NCBI RefSeq assembly: GCF_018294505.1
Contig: NC_057797.1
Span: 124,191,116 to 124,255,115 of the forward strand
DNA from: Triticum aestivum
Taxonomy: Eukaryota > Streptophyta > Magnoliopsida > Poales > Poaceae
Length of the DNA: 64,000 nucleotides
Direction of reading: 5' to 3'
The position numbers and the translations under genes are program-made. The first letter of the stretch is position 1, and each line of letters opens with the position of its first letter. Below, one piece after another: positions 33,549-45,480 of this stretch. Below the pieces are notes generated by a model. That model was not told the origin of the DNA. It worked only from the letters and a program-made list of their open reading frames with translations, and ran no database searches.

Positions 33549-35140
33549 ATGTTACTTGATCATGAGGAACCTACGAACTATGAGGAAGCGATGATCAGCA
33601 CATATTCCGGGAAATGGCTTGAGGCCATGAAATCTGAGATGGGATCCATGTATGAGAACAAAGTGTGGACTTTGGTTGACTTGCCCGATGATCGGCAAGC
33701 CATAGAGAATAAATGGATCTGTCAGAAGAAGACTGACGCTGACGGTAATATTATTGTTTACAAAGCTTGACTTGTTGCGGAAGGTTTTCGACAAGTTCAA
33801 GGAGTTGACTATGATGAGACCTTCTCACCCGCAGCGATGCTTAAGTCTGTCCGAATCATGTTAGCAATTACCGCATTTTATGATTATAAAATTTGGCAAA
33901 TGGATGTCAAAACTGCATTCCTTAATGGATATTTTCAAAAGAGTTGTATATGATGCAACCAGAAGGTTTTGTCGATCCAAAAGGTATTAACAAAGTGTGC
34001 AAGCTCCAACGATCCATTTATGGACTGGTGCAAGCCTCTCGGAGTTGGAATATACGCTTTGATAGTGTGATCAAAGCATATGGTTTTATACAAAATTTTG
34101 GAGAAGCCTGTATTTGCAAGAAAGTGAGTGGGATCTATGTAGCATTTTTGATATTATATGTGGATGACATATTGTTGATAGAAAACGATACGGAATTTCT
34201 GGATAGCATAAAAGGATACTTGAATAAGAATTTTTCAGTGAAAGACCTCGGTGAAGCTGCTTATATATTGGGCATCAAGATCTATAGAGATAGATCAAGA
34301 CGCTTAATTGGACTTTCACAAAGCACATACCTTGATAAAGTTTTGAAGACGTTCAAAATGGATCAAGCAAAGAAAGGGTTCTTGCCTGTATTACAAGGTG
34401 TGAAGTTGAGTCAGACTCAATGCCCGACCACTGCAGAAGATATAGAGAAAATGAAAGTCATTCCCTATGCCTCAGCCATAGGATCTATCATGTATGCAAT
34501 GTTGTGTACCAGACTTCATGTGTGCCTTGCTATTAGTTTAGTAGGGAGGTACCAAAGTAATCCAGGAGTGGATCACTGGACAACGGTTAATAACATCCTG
34601 AAATACCTGAAAAGGACTAAGGATATGTTTCTCATTTATGAAGGTGACAAAAAGCTCGTCATAAATGGTTACGTTGATGCAAGCTTTGACACTGATCCAG
34701 ATGACTCTAAGTCACAAACCGGATACATATTTATATTGAATGAAGGAGCTGTAAGTTGGTGCAGTTCTAAATAGAGCATCATCGCGGGATCTACGTGCGA
34801 AGCGGAGTACATAGCTACTTCAGAAGCAGCAAATGAAGGAGTCTGGATGAATGAGTTCATATCCGATCTAGGTGTCATACCTAGTGCGTCGGGTCCAATG
34901 AAAATCTTTTGTGACAATACTGGTGCGATTGCCTTGGCAAAGGAATCCAGATTTTACAAGAGAACCAAGCACATCAAGAGACACTTCAATTCCATCAGCG
35001 ATCAAGACAAGGAGGGAGACATAGAGATTTGCAAGATACATAAGGATTTGAATGTTGTAGACCCGTTGACTAAGCCACTCTCACGAACAAAACATGATCA
35101 GCACCAAGACTCCATGGGTGTTGGAATCATTACAATGTAA
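33549..35140 (+). pseudogene. Angela-like copia reverse transcriptase and RNase H (decayed)
   Basis: Frame pieces 33549-33770, 33944-34774 and 34847-35140 are separated by stops and a frameshift near 33940. The RT has WQMDVKTAFLNG before the break and the copia catalytic motif YVDDILL at about 34156-34176. RNase H shows DASFDTDPDDSKSQTGY and CDNTGAIALAKE, and the end reads DPLTKPLSRTKHDQHQDSMGV, the usual C-terminus of this family. The stop near 35138 is followed by the polypurine tract and the LTR. Large-scale order is intact (integrase before RT), diagnostic of copia. Confidence 0.87.
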
Positions 35141-35162
35141 TCTAGATTACAGACTCTAGTAC

Positions 35163-35173
35163 AAGTGGGAGAC
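35163..35173 (+). promoter_or_regulatory. Polypurine tract of the Angela-like element
   Basis: AAGTGGGAGAC directly before the LTR start TGAAGGAAATATGCCC. Confidence 0.75.
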
Positions 35174-36893
35174 TGAAGGAAATATGCCCTAGAGGCAATA
35201 ATAAATCTGTTATTTATATTTACTTATATCATGATAAATTTGTATTATTCATGCTAGAATTGTATTAACCGGAAACTTAGTACATATGTGAATGCATAGA
35301 CAAACAGAGTGTCCCTAGTATGCCTCTACTAGACTAGCTTGTTAATCAAAGATGGTTAACTTTCCTAGCCATAGACATGTGTTGTCATTTGATTAACGGG
35401 ATCACATCATTAGAGAATGATGTGATGGACAAGACCCATCCGTTAGCTTAGCCCTATGATCGTTTAGTTTATTGCTATTGCTTTCTTCATGACTTATACA
35501 TGTTCCTATGACTATGAGATTATGCATCTCCCGAATGCCGGAGGAACACTTAGTGTGCTATCAAATGTCACAACATAACTGGGTGATTATAAAGATGCTC
35601 TACAGGTGTCTCTGATGGTGTTTGTTGAGTTGGCATAGATCAAGATTAGGATTTGTCACTCCGATTGTCGGAGAGGTATCTCTAGGCCCTCTCGGTAATG
35701 CACATCATTATAAGCCTTGCAAGCAATGTGACTAATGAGTTAGTTGTTGGATGATGCATTACGGAACGAGTAAAGAGACTTGCCAATAATGAGATTGAAC
35801 TAGGTATGATGATACAACGTTCGAATCTTGGGCAAGTAACATACCGATGACAAAGGGAACAACGTATGTTGTTGTGCGGTTTGACCGATAAAGATCTTCG
35901 TAGAATATGTAGGAGCCAATATGAGCATCCAGGTTCCGCTATTGGTTATTGATCGGAGATGTGTCTCGGTCATGTCTACATAGTTCTCAAACCCGTAGGG
36001 TCCGCACGCTTAACGTTCGATGACGATTTGTATTATGAGTTTATGTGATTTGATGACCAAAGGTTGTTCGGAGTCCTGGATGAGATCACGGATGTGACGA
36101 GGAGTCTCGAAATGGTCGAGACATAATTATTAATATATTGGAAGGTTACATTCGGACACCGGAAGTGTTTCGGGTAATTTTGGATAAAACCGGAGTGCCG
36201 GAGGGGTTACCGGAACCCACCGAGGAAGTAATTGGCCTTAGTGGGCCTTAGGGGAGAGAGAGGGCAGCAGCCAGGAGGTGGCACTCCCCCCAACGTGAGT
36301 CCTAATAGGATTAGGGGATGGGGGTGCGGCCCCTCTTTTCGTCTCCCTCTCCCTCTCCTTCCTTCTTCTCCTACTTGGACTTGGAAAATGGGGGCGATTC
36401 CTACTTGGAGTAGGATTCCCCCCTTGAGCGCGCCCCTTAGGGCTGGCCGGCCTCCTCCTCCCCTCCTTTATATACGGGGGAGGGGGCACCCCATAGACAC
36501 ACAAATTGATCTTTAGAAGTGTGCGGTGCCCCCTCCATAGTTTTCCACCTCGGTCATATTGTCATAGTGCTTAGACGAAGCCCTGCGTCAGTAACTTCAT
36601 CATCACCGTCACCACGCCGCCATGCTGACGAAACTCTCCCTCGGCCTCAACTAGATCAAGATTTCGCGGGACGTCACCAAGCTGAACGTGTGCAGATTGC
36701 GTAGGTGTCATGTGTTCGGTACTTGGATCGGTTGAATCGCGAAGATGTTCGACTACATCAACCGCGTTACTAAATGCTTCCGCTTTCGTTCTACAAGGGT
36801 ACATGGACACACTCTCCCCACTCATTGCTATGCTTTTCCTAGATAAATCTTGTGTGATCATAGGAAAATTTTGAAATACTATGTTCCCCAACA
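35174..36893 (+). repeat. 3' LTR of the Angela/BARE-like copia element
   Basis: Begins TGAAGGAAATATGCCCTAGA, the recognisable start of Angela/BARE/WIS LTRs, and ends TATGTTCCCCAACA; 1720 bp. TATA box at 36469-36474. The right flank (36894 on) is Tat-lineage integrase, so the copia element inserted into element D. The 5' LTR is left of the window. Confidence 0.9.
36469..36474 (+). promoter_or_regulatory. TATA box of the Angela-like LTR
   Basis: TATATA in CCTTTATATACGGGGG, followed by the CACCCCATAGACAC leader usual for these LTRs. Confidence 0.75.
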
Positions 36894-37369
36894 GGCTGGA
36901 CGAGCTCCAGTCCGTGTTGTGGTCCATCCGCACCACCGCGACCAAGCCGACCGGCGAGACTCCATTCTTCCTCGCCTACAGAGCTGAAGAGGTTGTCACA
37001 CACGAGGTCAGACATCACTCCGCGCGGGTCTTGGCATTTGATGAGTCACGCCAGGACGCCACGCGGGGGATGGACCTCGTGGTGGAGGAGGAACGCTGCC
37101 GTCAAGCCATGCTCCAAGCGGCAAGGTACCAGCAGGCGCTGCGGCGGTATCACTGCCGAAGTGTCCGCTCCAGGACGTTCGAGGTGGGTGATCTCGTCCT
37201 ACGAAGCGTGCTCTCCAGGGAAGGCTTGCATAAGCTTTCACCCCTATGGGAGGGCCCGTTTAGGGTCACCCTCATCTCCAGGCCTAGCGCCGTGCGCCTG
37301 GAGACGCCGGACGGGATCTCCATCTAGAACGCCTGGAAATTCTAGCACCTCCGGAAGTTCTACCAATGA
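36894..37369 (+). pseudogene. Element D: C-terminal integrase fragment, Tat-lineage gypsy
   Basis: The frame preserves SVLWSIRTTATKPTGETPFFL, which follows the catalytic core in Tat/Retand-type integrases, then VGDLVLR and LSPLWEGPFRVT of the C-terminal domain. An in-frame TAG at 37325-37327 interrupts the last stretch; the expected end (HLRKFYQ-like) follows to TGA at about 37367-37369. The N-terminal part is cut at 36893 by the Angela-like LTR. The frame upstream of 36894 is LTR sequence. Confidence 0.82.
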
Positions 37370-38275
37370 AGCAAGGCCCAGTGCCTGTGAAGGTCTCCGC
37401 TCGTGACACTCTCATGTAATAATGAGTGGGGTTGTACACACCTCAGAGTCTCCGGAGAGCCGCCCTCGGGCCGTGCGGGCTCCCTCCCACATCCTAGTGG
37501 CAGCACTTAGCTCCGTGCGGGTGAGAAGATTAGACTAGGTGCTGGACGTGCCTGTTCATTTGATTGCTTTCTGTAGTTGGTTTGTGATCCTTTTAATGAA
37601 ATTTGGAGTTCTCGTGTTTTCAGTTTCCGAGCCGCCTTCCCCTTCGTCTTCTCTCTTGCACTTTGATTTTGGTCCAACAGGAGCAGCAGTTGCTCGTCGC
37701 TCTTCCTCGCGCGCGGGGGCTGGGCAGGTGTGTCTGGGCGACGGGCTTGCCCGTGCCGCAAACACACTTCGCCATAGCCCTGCTCCGCCAGAGCTTTGGC
37801 TTTTTCTATCCTCGTGAGATGCCCTCTTGAAGTCCATGCCCCCAGGTACTGCAATGCGGTGCACGAAGCCATGACTGGTTCGTGCCTGAGGGCTCGTGCA
37901 AGGAAGAATAAGACACCCGACAAAGTTTTCTAACAACTTAGCAGCTTCATGATGCCTCCTAAGGTAGATGACTCTCGAGCTGCCAGCAAAGAGGGCCTCA
38001 CCAGATAATGAAGTGCGTGCTCTCGCGAGGAGGGAAACTAACGCGAGTGTATCATGCTAAGTTATCTTACCATACCCATTTGGAGCATGAACACCGCATC
38101 ATAACATCAGAACAATAAACATAGCATAGCAGCATAAATACCATGGTTCATTACACGCCCCTGTAGGGCCCCCTACTTTTTTCAAATGCAGGAAGAAAGT
38201 TAAGGTTAAACAAAAGCAGCCCACACAACCGCAACAGCTCATGAGGCCTGGTTCCAAGGGCCTCCCGAACTTAGC
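37370..38275 (+). mobile_element. Element D region between integrase and antisense ORF, non-coding
   Basis: Open frames on both strands overlap and show no family motif. The sequence (charged-tRNA-free, GC-moderate, with a C-rich CCCCTGTAGGGCCCCCTAC stretch near 38157) looks like the 3' untranslated part of a Tat element. Nothing else identified. Confidence 0.5.
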
Positions 38276-38590
38276 TCAGCTCGAGCCTTCCTCACGCTTC
38301 ACCGGAGCATGGCGACGGGACGACCCGCCACCGTCCTCAAAGCGAGCCCGACGGCATGGAGGCTGGTCGTAGCCGCCGCTCTTGGTGCTCTCGCTGGAGG
38401 AGGAGCCGCCGCTGCTGGACAAGCTGCGGCCATCGCCAAGGGCAAGCTCGCCCTCAGCGTCGTCCTCGTCAAGGCCAAGCTCATCGTTGTCGCTGCTGTC
38501 TTCGGGGTAGCGCCCTGTGCGACGACCATCTGCCCCAAACACCCTCATGTAGAGGGTCAAGACGCCGTCGTACTTGAAGTGGAGGGTGCA
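38276..38590 (-). pseudogene. Element D antisense ORF, N-terminally truncated, unknown function
   Basis: About 105 residues on the minus strand, opposite to D integrase. The start is lost at 38590, where an inverted A-type LTR end (TGTGACGCCC) begins; residues read beyond this come from that LTR. The N-terminal stretch LHFKYDGVLTLYMRVFGADG looks folded, followed by an acidic Asp/Glu/Ser tail and a basic end (HAPVKREEGSS). It sits in the same place, downstream of integrase and antisense, as the spliced antisense genes of F and E, but shows no Transposase_28 similarity. Not recognised. Confidence 0.5.
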
Positions 38591-38822
38591 TGTGACGCCC
38601 CCGATTTGACCATACACTAATCATACATGCAAATATGTACGACCAAGATCAGGGACTCATGGGAAGATATCACAACACAACTCTAGACACAAATAGAAAT
38701 AATACAAGCTTTATATTACAAGCCAGGGGCCTCGAAGGCTCGAATACAAATGCTCAAAGACACAAGAGTCAGTGGAAGCAACAATATCTGAGTACAGGCA
38801 TAAGTTAAATAGGTGCTTCCAA
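38591..38822 (-). repeat. Fragment of an A-type LTR end, inverted
   Basis: On the minus strand it aligns with 7045-7279, the last 230 bp of the element A LTR: shared stretches include CCCTGGCTTGTAATATAAAG and TAGAGTTGTGTTGTGATATC. It ends at TGTGACGCCC, an LTR terminus. Similarity stops at about 38822, where element G begins, so the LTR is truncated. Confidence 0.8.
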
Positions 38823-40367
38823 CTAACAACAATCATGGGGGAGTTTTGTTTGCAATTATTTTAATATAAGCATGGGAATGGGCATCCCAGCTACCAGCCA
38901 TTTTCTCGTGAATGAGGAGTGGAGTCCACTCCTCATGAGAATAACCCACCTAGCATGGAAGATACAGACAACAATAGTTGATACATGAGCTATTCGAGCA
39001 TACAAAACAGAATTTCATTTCAAGGTTTAGAATTTGGCACATACAAATTTACTTGGAACGGCAGGTGGATACCTCATATAGGAAGGTATGGCGGACTCAT
39101 ATCGAATAACTTTGGGGTTTATGGGAGTGGATGCACAAGCAGTATTCCCTCTTAGTACAAGTGAATGCTAGAAAGAGACTGGGAAGCGACCAACCAGAGA
39201 GCGACAACACTCATGAACATGCATTAAAATTAATCAACACTGAGTGCAAGCATGAGTGGGATATAATCCACCATGAACATAAATATCATGGAGACTATGT
39301 TGATTTTGTTTCAACTAAATGTGTGAACATGTGCCAAGTCAAGCCACTCGAATCGTTCAAAGGAGGATACCACCCTATAATACCACATCACAACCATTTT
39401 AATATCATGTTGGCATGCAAGGTAAACCATTATAAACTCCTAGCTAATTAAGCATTGCATGAGCAACTATAATCTCTAATTGTCATTGCAAACATGTTTC
39501 ATTCATAATAGGCTGAATCAGGAACGATGAACTACTCATATTTACAAAAACAAGATAGGTCGAGTTCATACCAGCTTCTCTTATCTCAATCAGTCCATCA
39601 GATATTGACATTATTGCCTTTCACTTGCACAACCGGACGGTGTGAATAATAATAATAGTGCTCGTGCATTGGACTAAGCTGGAATCTGCAAGCATTTAAT
39701 ATATGGGAGAAGACAAGGTAATATGGGCTCTTGGTTAAATCAACAGTAATGCGTATAAGAGCCATTCAACATTTTCATCATGGTCTTCTCCTCTCGACCC
39801 CCAAAGAAAAGAAAATAAACAAAACTATTTACACGGGAAAACTCCCAACAAGAAAAAGAAGAACGAGAAAACTTTTTGAGTTTTCTTTTAGCTACTACTA
39901 ATACAGGCATGGAAAGTAAACTAGCTAAAAAGATACAACTAATTTTTTTGGTTTTTCTTAAGGTTATTCAAACACACAAGAAGAAGGCTTAGAAAAGAAA
40001 ATAAACTAGCATGGATAGTACAATGAAAAAGTATGAGCACTAACAACTAGAATGAGTGTGTGAACATGAATGTAATGTCGGTGAGAAATACGTACTCCCC
40101 CAAGCTTAGGCTTTTGGCCTAAGTTGGTTTATGCCCATGGATCAAAGTGGTCCTCTCAAGTGTACTGAGGAGGATCCTCAGGGTGCTAGTTGTTAGCGAT
40201 CTCCTCCGGATCCCACTAATAAACAGACCGCCGATAAGGTTTAGGAGATGGCTCAGGCTCTGGCTCTGGGGATCTTGTTTGCTCCTAATATGCATAAACG
40301 TCATCGGCAGGATGATGTATGTGCCTGAATAAATGTTAAACAAAGAAGGTGTAGGCAAGGTGATAAT
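38823..40367 (-). mobile_element. Element G 3' internal region, non-coding
   Basis: AT-rich, no supported gene. Contains CCAAGCTTAGGCTTTTGG folded with CCTAAGTTGG at 40100-40127, similar to the motif in S. Its 3' LTR is absent; an A-type LTR fragment abuts instead. Confidence 0.6.
40100..40127. repeat. Hairpin in element G
   Basis: Arms CCAAGCTTAGGC and GCCTAAGTTGG pair with one bulged base around a TTTTG loop. Confidence 0.65.
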
Positions 40368-41210
40368 CTAACAAGTCTTTTCATTGAATACCAGGTTATA
40401 AACGAGTCTCTTCTCCTTATCCTCGCAAATAAAATTGTGTGCTACCATACTTTTATAGTCTAATAAAATAGGGGGCAGTATCTTCTCTTCTTTCTCACAA
40501 TGTCTAATAGGTATCTCGAAATATTTAGCAAGACATGAAGCAAAGATACCTCCAAAAATGGGGCCCTTTGTACGGTTTAGACTCAACCATTTACCAACCA
40601 TAGCACCTAAACTAAAAGTTCTGTCACGGAGTAAAGCATGGCGCAAAATGGCGAGGTCAGGAGCACTGAGGCCCCCAGTGTTCCTACAGCCAATTAAGCA
40701 TCTACAAGCAAATATTGCATAGTAACATAGAACAGGAAAATGTATGCTAGTACCTATTGCATCTTACACTTTTCTCGTTTCCCCTACAACAATCATATCA
40801 ATAAATCCTGTCACATCCCTAGGATGTGGTTCCTCGACGCTGCCCTCAAAGGGCAACTTGCAAACCGCATAAAAATCACAAACTGACATCTCCCTAAACT
40901 CATCATATAAATAAAAATCCACCGAAGGTGGCGATCTCCTAGCATGGAAATGAAAATTTTGCACAAATATATTAGTGAGTAGGAGATACTGTTCGAGCTG
41001 GTCGTGGAGGAAGTTGGTGAGGCCTGCATTCTCAGCCAAGTAATAAAAATCGTCATGAATCCTGGCTTCTCTCAAGAACTCATCACAAGGCCATTCACAC
41101 GGCGGAACCTCCGCGGTGCGAGGAAGATTATATTTGGGCTTCTTATTCTCTTCACTTTTCTTGTCCTTCGAGCTTCGGCTCGAAGAGCCCCTCAATAATC
41201 TCTTCATCAT
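40368..41210 (-). pseudogene. Element G: ATHILA-type ORF located after the protease
   Basis: Minus-strand frame from ATG 41210 to 40368, 281 codons with one in-frame stop (TAA at 40764-40766); phase is kept across it. It starts with a Ser/Lys-rich basic segment (MMKRLLRGSSSRSSKDKK), then a globular part with PSVDFYLYDEF, CKLPFEGSVEEPHP and, after the stop, SLNRTKGPIFGGIFASCLAKYF and LPPILLDYKSMVAH. This resembles the ORF found in grass Athila elements (ATHILA ORF-1-like family, function unknown). It occupies the place where RT-integrase would be expected to intervene, separated from gag-protease only by about 960 bp including a gap. Confidence 0.65.
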
Positions 41211-42171
41211 TTTCTGAAAATTTCTGAAAATTTTAGTAACTTAAAATAAAAGTGAACCAAACTCAACAAAATTGATAGCAGCTACTCCCACAAGTGCCTA
41301 AATACTATATCATGCATTAGAACTACTTGGGACCATATAAATTTGACATGCAAGCTCAAGAAAAGGGTCACCTTAGCAGCAAAAATTTGCAATAAATAAA
41401 GCACTAGAACAAAAACTAATTGGACCATTGGAGGAGTCACATACCGAAGAATGATCCCCCAAAACAGTTTCGCGAATGGAGCTTTGAGCAAGGAGATCGA
41501 AAATGGCAGCAAGATGAGCTAAAACTTGGGTTTGAGCTGGTGGATGATTTTTTTCTCGAGGAATACAAAGTGTGTGGGTGCTGGAATAAGTGGATGGGGG
41601 CCATGTTGGGTCCACGAGGTANNNNNNNNNNNNNNNNNNNNNNNNNNNNNNNNNNNNNNNNNNNNNNNNNNNNNNNNNNNNNNNNNNNNNNNNNNNNNNN
41701 NNNNNNNNNNNNNNNNNNNNNNNNNNNNNNNNNNNNNNNNNNNNNNNNNNNNNNNNNNNNNNNNNNNNNNNNNNNNNNNNNNNNNNNNNNNNNNNNNNNN
41801 NNNNNNNNNNNNNNNNNNNNNNNNNNNNNNNNNNNNNNNNNNNNNNNNAAGTGGTGTGGCCCCCTGGTGTGTTCTCAGTGCCAAATATTCTTAAATATTC
41901 TATAAAAAATATACATAATTTTCAGGGCATTTGCAGAACTTTTATTTTCGAGGTATTTTTTATTGCATGGGTAATTCAGAAAACAGACAGAAAATACTAT
42001 TATTGCTTTATTTAATCTAAATAACAGAAAGTAAAAGGAGGGTACAGAGAGTTGTGCTTTCTAACTTCATCCATCTCATGCTCATCAAAAGGAATCCATT
42101 AACAAGGTTGATCAAGTCTTGTTAACAAACTCTTTCCCAATAACATGGAACCGGAGAATTTTGGAATAACA
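41211..42171 (-). mobile_element. Element G spacer between ATHILA-type ORF and protease
   Basis: About 730 known bases plus a 227-N gap. No RT or integrase motif is visible, and the gap is far too short for them. Confidence 0.6.
41622..41848. other. Assembly gap (227 N)
   Basis: Run of N within element G. Confidence 0.99.
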
Positions 42172-44547
42172 CTATGTTACCTCAACGGGGATATGCATGT
42201 CCCCATCAATAAGAATATCATATTTCTTCTTGACAGTAGGAAGAGGAAATTCAAAACCTCCAATAATAATTGTTGAAGTTTTTCCAATAGAATTTATACT
42301 GTGGACTCGAGGTTGTTTCCTCGGAAAGTGTACCGTATGCTCATTACCATTAACATGAAAAGTGACATTGCCTTTGTTGCAATCAATAACAGCCCCTGCA
42401 GTATTCAAAAAGGGTCTACCAAGAATAATAGACATAATATTGTCCTCGGGAATATCAAGAATAATGAAGTCCGTTAAAATAGTAACGTTTGCAACCACAA
42501 CAGGCACATCCTCACAAATACCGACAGCTATAGCAGTTGATTTATCGGTCATTTGCAAAGATATTTCAGTAGGTTTCAACTTATTCAAATCAAGTCTACG
42601 ATATAAAGAGAGAGGCATAACACTAACACCGTCTCCAAGATCACATAAAGCAGTTTTAACATAGTTTCTTTTAATGGAGCATGGTATAGTTGGTACTCCT
42701 GGATCTCCTAGTTTCTTTGCTATTCCACCTTTAAAAGTATAATTGGCAAGCATGGTGGAAATTTCAGCTTTCGGTATCTTTCTTTTATTTGTAACAATAT
42801 CCTTCATATACTTAGCATAATGATTTATTTTAAGCATATCAGTCAAATGCATCTGCAAAAAGATAGGTATAATCATTTCAGCAAAGCACTCAAAATCCTC
42901 ATCATCCTTTTTATTGGATGGTTTAGGAGGAAAAGGCATGGGTTTCTAAACCCATGGTTCCCTTTCTTTACCGTGCTTCCTAGCAACGGAGTCTCTCTTA
43001 TCATAACGTTGATTCTTTGATTGTGGGTTATCAAGATCAACAGCAGGTTCAATCTCTACATCATTGTTATTGCTAGGTTGAGCATCAACATGAACATCAT
43101 CATTAACATTATCACTAGGTTCATGTTCATTACCAGATTGTGTTTCAGCATCAGAAATAGAAATGTCATTAGGATTCTCAGGTGTGTCAACAACAGGTTC
43201 ACTGCAAGCATGTAGAGTCCTATCATTTTTCTTTTTCTTCCTCTTAGAAGGACTAGGTGTATCAACATTAGTTCTCTGAGAATCTTGCTCAATTCTCTTA
43301 GGTTGGCCCTCAGGATACAAAGGTTCCTGAGTCATTCTACCTCCTCTAGTTACAACTTTAACAACATTATCATTTTTCTTATTATTTAGTTCACTGAGCA
43401 AATCATTTTGAGACTTAAGTACTTGTTCTACTTGAGTGGTAACCACTGAAGCATGTTTACTAATAAGTTTAAGTTCACCTTTAACTCTAGACATATAATC
43501 ACTCAAGTGTTCAATCATATAAGCAATATGTTTCAATTGTCTACCAACATAAACATTGAAGTTTTCTTGTTTAACAATAAAATTATCAAACTCATCCAAG
43601 CATTGGCTAGCAGACTTATTACAAGGGATATCACCTTCATCAAATCTATAGAGAGAATTTACATTTACTACCTATGTCAGGTTATCAAGACCATGTATTT
43701 CTTCAATAGGTGGTAAATTCTTAACATCTTCAGCTTTAATACCTTTTTCTTTCATAGATTTCTTTGCCTCTTGTATATCTTCAAGACTGAGAAATAGAAT
43801 ACCCCTTTTCTTAGGAGTTGGCTTAGGAGTTGGTTCAGGAAGTGTCCAATCATTTTCATTACTCAACATATTATTCAATAGCAATTTAGCTTGATCAACA
43901 GTTTTCCCTGAAAACACAACCAACACACAACTATCCAGGTGGTCTTTGGAAGCATCAGTTAGTCCATTATAAAAGATATCAAGCACTTCATTTTTCTTGA
44001 GAGGATGATCAGGCAAAGCATTAAGTAATCGGAGAAGCCTCCCCCAAGCTTGTGGGAGACTCTCTTCTTCAATTTGCACAAAATTATAAATTTCCCTTAA
44101 GGCAGCTTGTTTCTTATGAGCAGGGAAATATTTAGCAAAGAAGTAATAAATCATATCCTGGGGACTACGCACACAACCAGGATCAAGAGAATTAAACCAT
44201 ATTTTAGCATCACCCTTTAATGAGAATGGAAATAACTTAAGGATATAGTAGTAACGAATTTTCTCATCATTAGTGAACAGGGTGGCTATATCATTCAATT
44301 TAGTAAGATGTGCCACAATAGTCTCAGATTCATAGCCATAAAAAGGACCAGATTCAACAAAAGTAATTAACTCAGGATCGGTAGATAAATCATAATCCTT
44401 ATCGGAAATACAGATAGGTTAAGTAGCAAAAGCAGGCTCATATTTCATTCTAGCATTCAAAGACTTTTCTTTCAGCTTAGCTAACAGTTTCTTAAGATCA
44501 TATCTATCATTGCAAGCTAAAAAGTCTCTAGCAATTTCTTCACCCAT
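42172..44547 (-). pseudogene. gag: Element G gag-protease (Athila lineage), three in-frame stops
   Basis: A single minus-strand phase of 792 codons runs from ATG 44547-44545 (MGEEIARDFL) to 42172, broken by stops at 44419-44421, 43672-43674 and 42946-42948. The gag core has LKLFPFSLKGDAKIWFNSL and QAWGRLLRLLNALPDHP. The middle is an acidic Asn/Asp linker with KRKKKKND. The protease has ALCDLGDGVSVMP (Asp-x-Gly kept) and SIILGRPFLNTAGAVIDC. The start codon lies 4 bp from the junction with the F LTR (44551), so F inserted at the very beginning of gag and everything upstream (leader, PBS, 5' LTR) is displaced beyond the window. Confidence 0.85.
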
Positions 44548-44550
44548 ACA

Positions 44551-45087
44551 TGTCGTGGAAGTGTCATGGTAGATGTCCTCATGGAAGGACGTAGTTGTGG
44601 AGCCATTGCGACGAAGTTAGCTTAAAGGGGTTAAAACGAGACAAAGTACATGGGGAGTTTATACTAGTTCGGCCCCTTGCGGTGAAGGTAAAAGCCTAAT
44701 CTAGTTGAGGTGGTATTACTTTCGTCTCGATTACCAGGGAGCGAATACGCTTGACCTAGCTTCCGATCTCTTCTTTCTTACCCTAAGCCGCCGCCGGGTC
44801 GTCCCCTTATATACACGGGTTAACGCCCTGCGGCCTACAGAGTCCCGGCCGTCTCATACAAACGTGTCCAGATCGGCGACTTATCTTACATGTCTTATAC
44901 TACAAGTCTACACATATATGGAAGTTTATAATTACGGGCCTTAAGCCGCCTCTGGGCTTGGGCCTCTTTACAAGCCTAACTGTGAACCACCATCTTGTAC
45001 GCTCTTGGGCTTCATTTAGATGAACCGTCATTGCGATTGACCCGGGTCCTCCTGGGCGGGTCATACCTAATAGTCACATCCCCAACA
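44551..45087 (-). repeat. 3' LTR of element F (Tat-lineage gypsy)
   Basis: Plus strand starts TGTCGTGGAAGTGTCATGG and ends CACATCCCCAACA; 537 bp. The minus-strand TATATAAG (44806-44813) gives the orientation. Flanked on the left by ATACA (44546-44550) inside G gag; the right duplication is outside the window. An antisense gene follows inward, as in E. Confidence 0.75.
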
Positions 45088-45335
45088 TTAGGCTCCAGGT
45101 TGATTTGAACTTTGTTCATGTCAGTCTCCAACACTTAGGAAAAATCCCTCTTAATCTGCTGTGAAACATGGTAACCCGCCATGACGTCATCTCCAAAAAT
45201 TTCAGAAATCCGCCACGACGTCATCTTTAACGGGTCTTTTATCTTTAATGACCTTCCGAAAATCGAGGCATTTAATTAGCTGGATCATCATCATTTTGCC
45301 TCCTCACTTTCGTGCCTACCTGTTACCCCTTCCCT

Positions 45336-45343
45336 TATAAATA
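45336..45343 (+). promoter_or_regulatory. TATA box of the antisense gene in element F
   Basis: TATAAATA in CCCTTATAAATAGGG, about 145 bp before ATG 45481, with a pyrimidine-rich leader between. It points away from the 3' LTR, into the antisense gene. Confidence 0.7.
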
Positions 45344-45480
45344 GGGTCGCACCGCCCCCTTCTCATTCTCCTCTCCTCTCCTTCTCATCTTCTTCTTCCT
45401 CACAACACACCAGCCCTCACGAGCTCCGCCACCTTTGACCTCCGTCCCCTTCATTAACTCCAGCCGCTGCATTGCCCTGA

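Noticed and set aside
37507..37936. Overlapping ORFs on both strands downstream of D integrase
   Set aside because: Mutually overlapping in several frames, no family resemblance, located in a 3' untranslated part of a Tat element.
39131..39451. 106-codon plus-strand ORF in the non-coding part of G
   Set aside because: No motif, antisense to the element, AT-rich with biased composition; nothing supports it as a gene.
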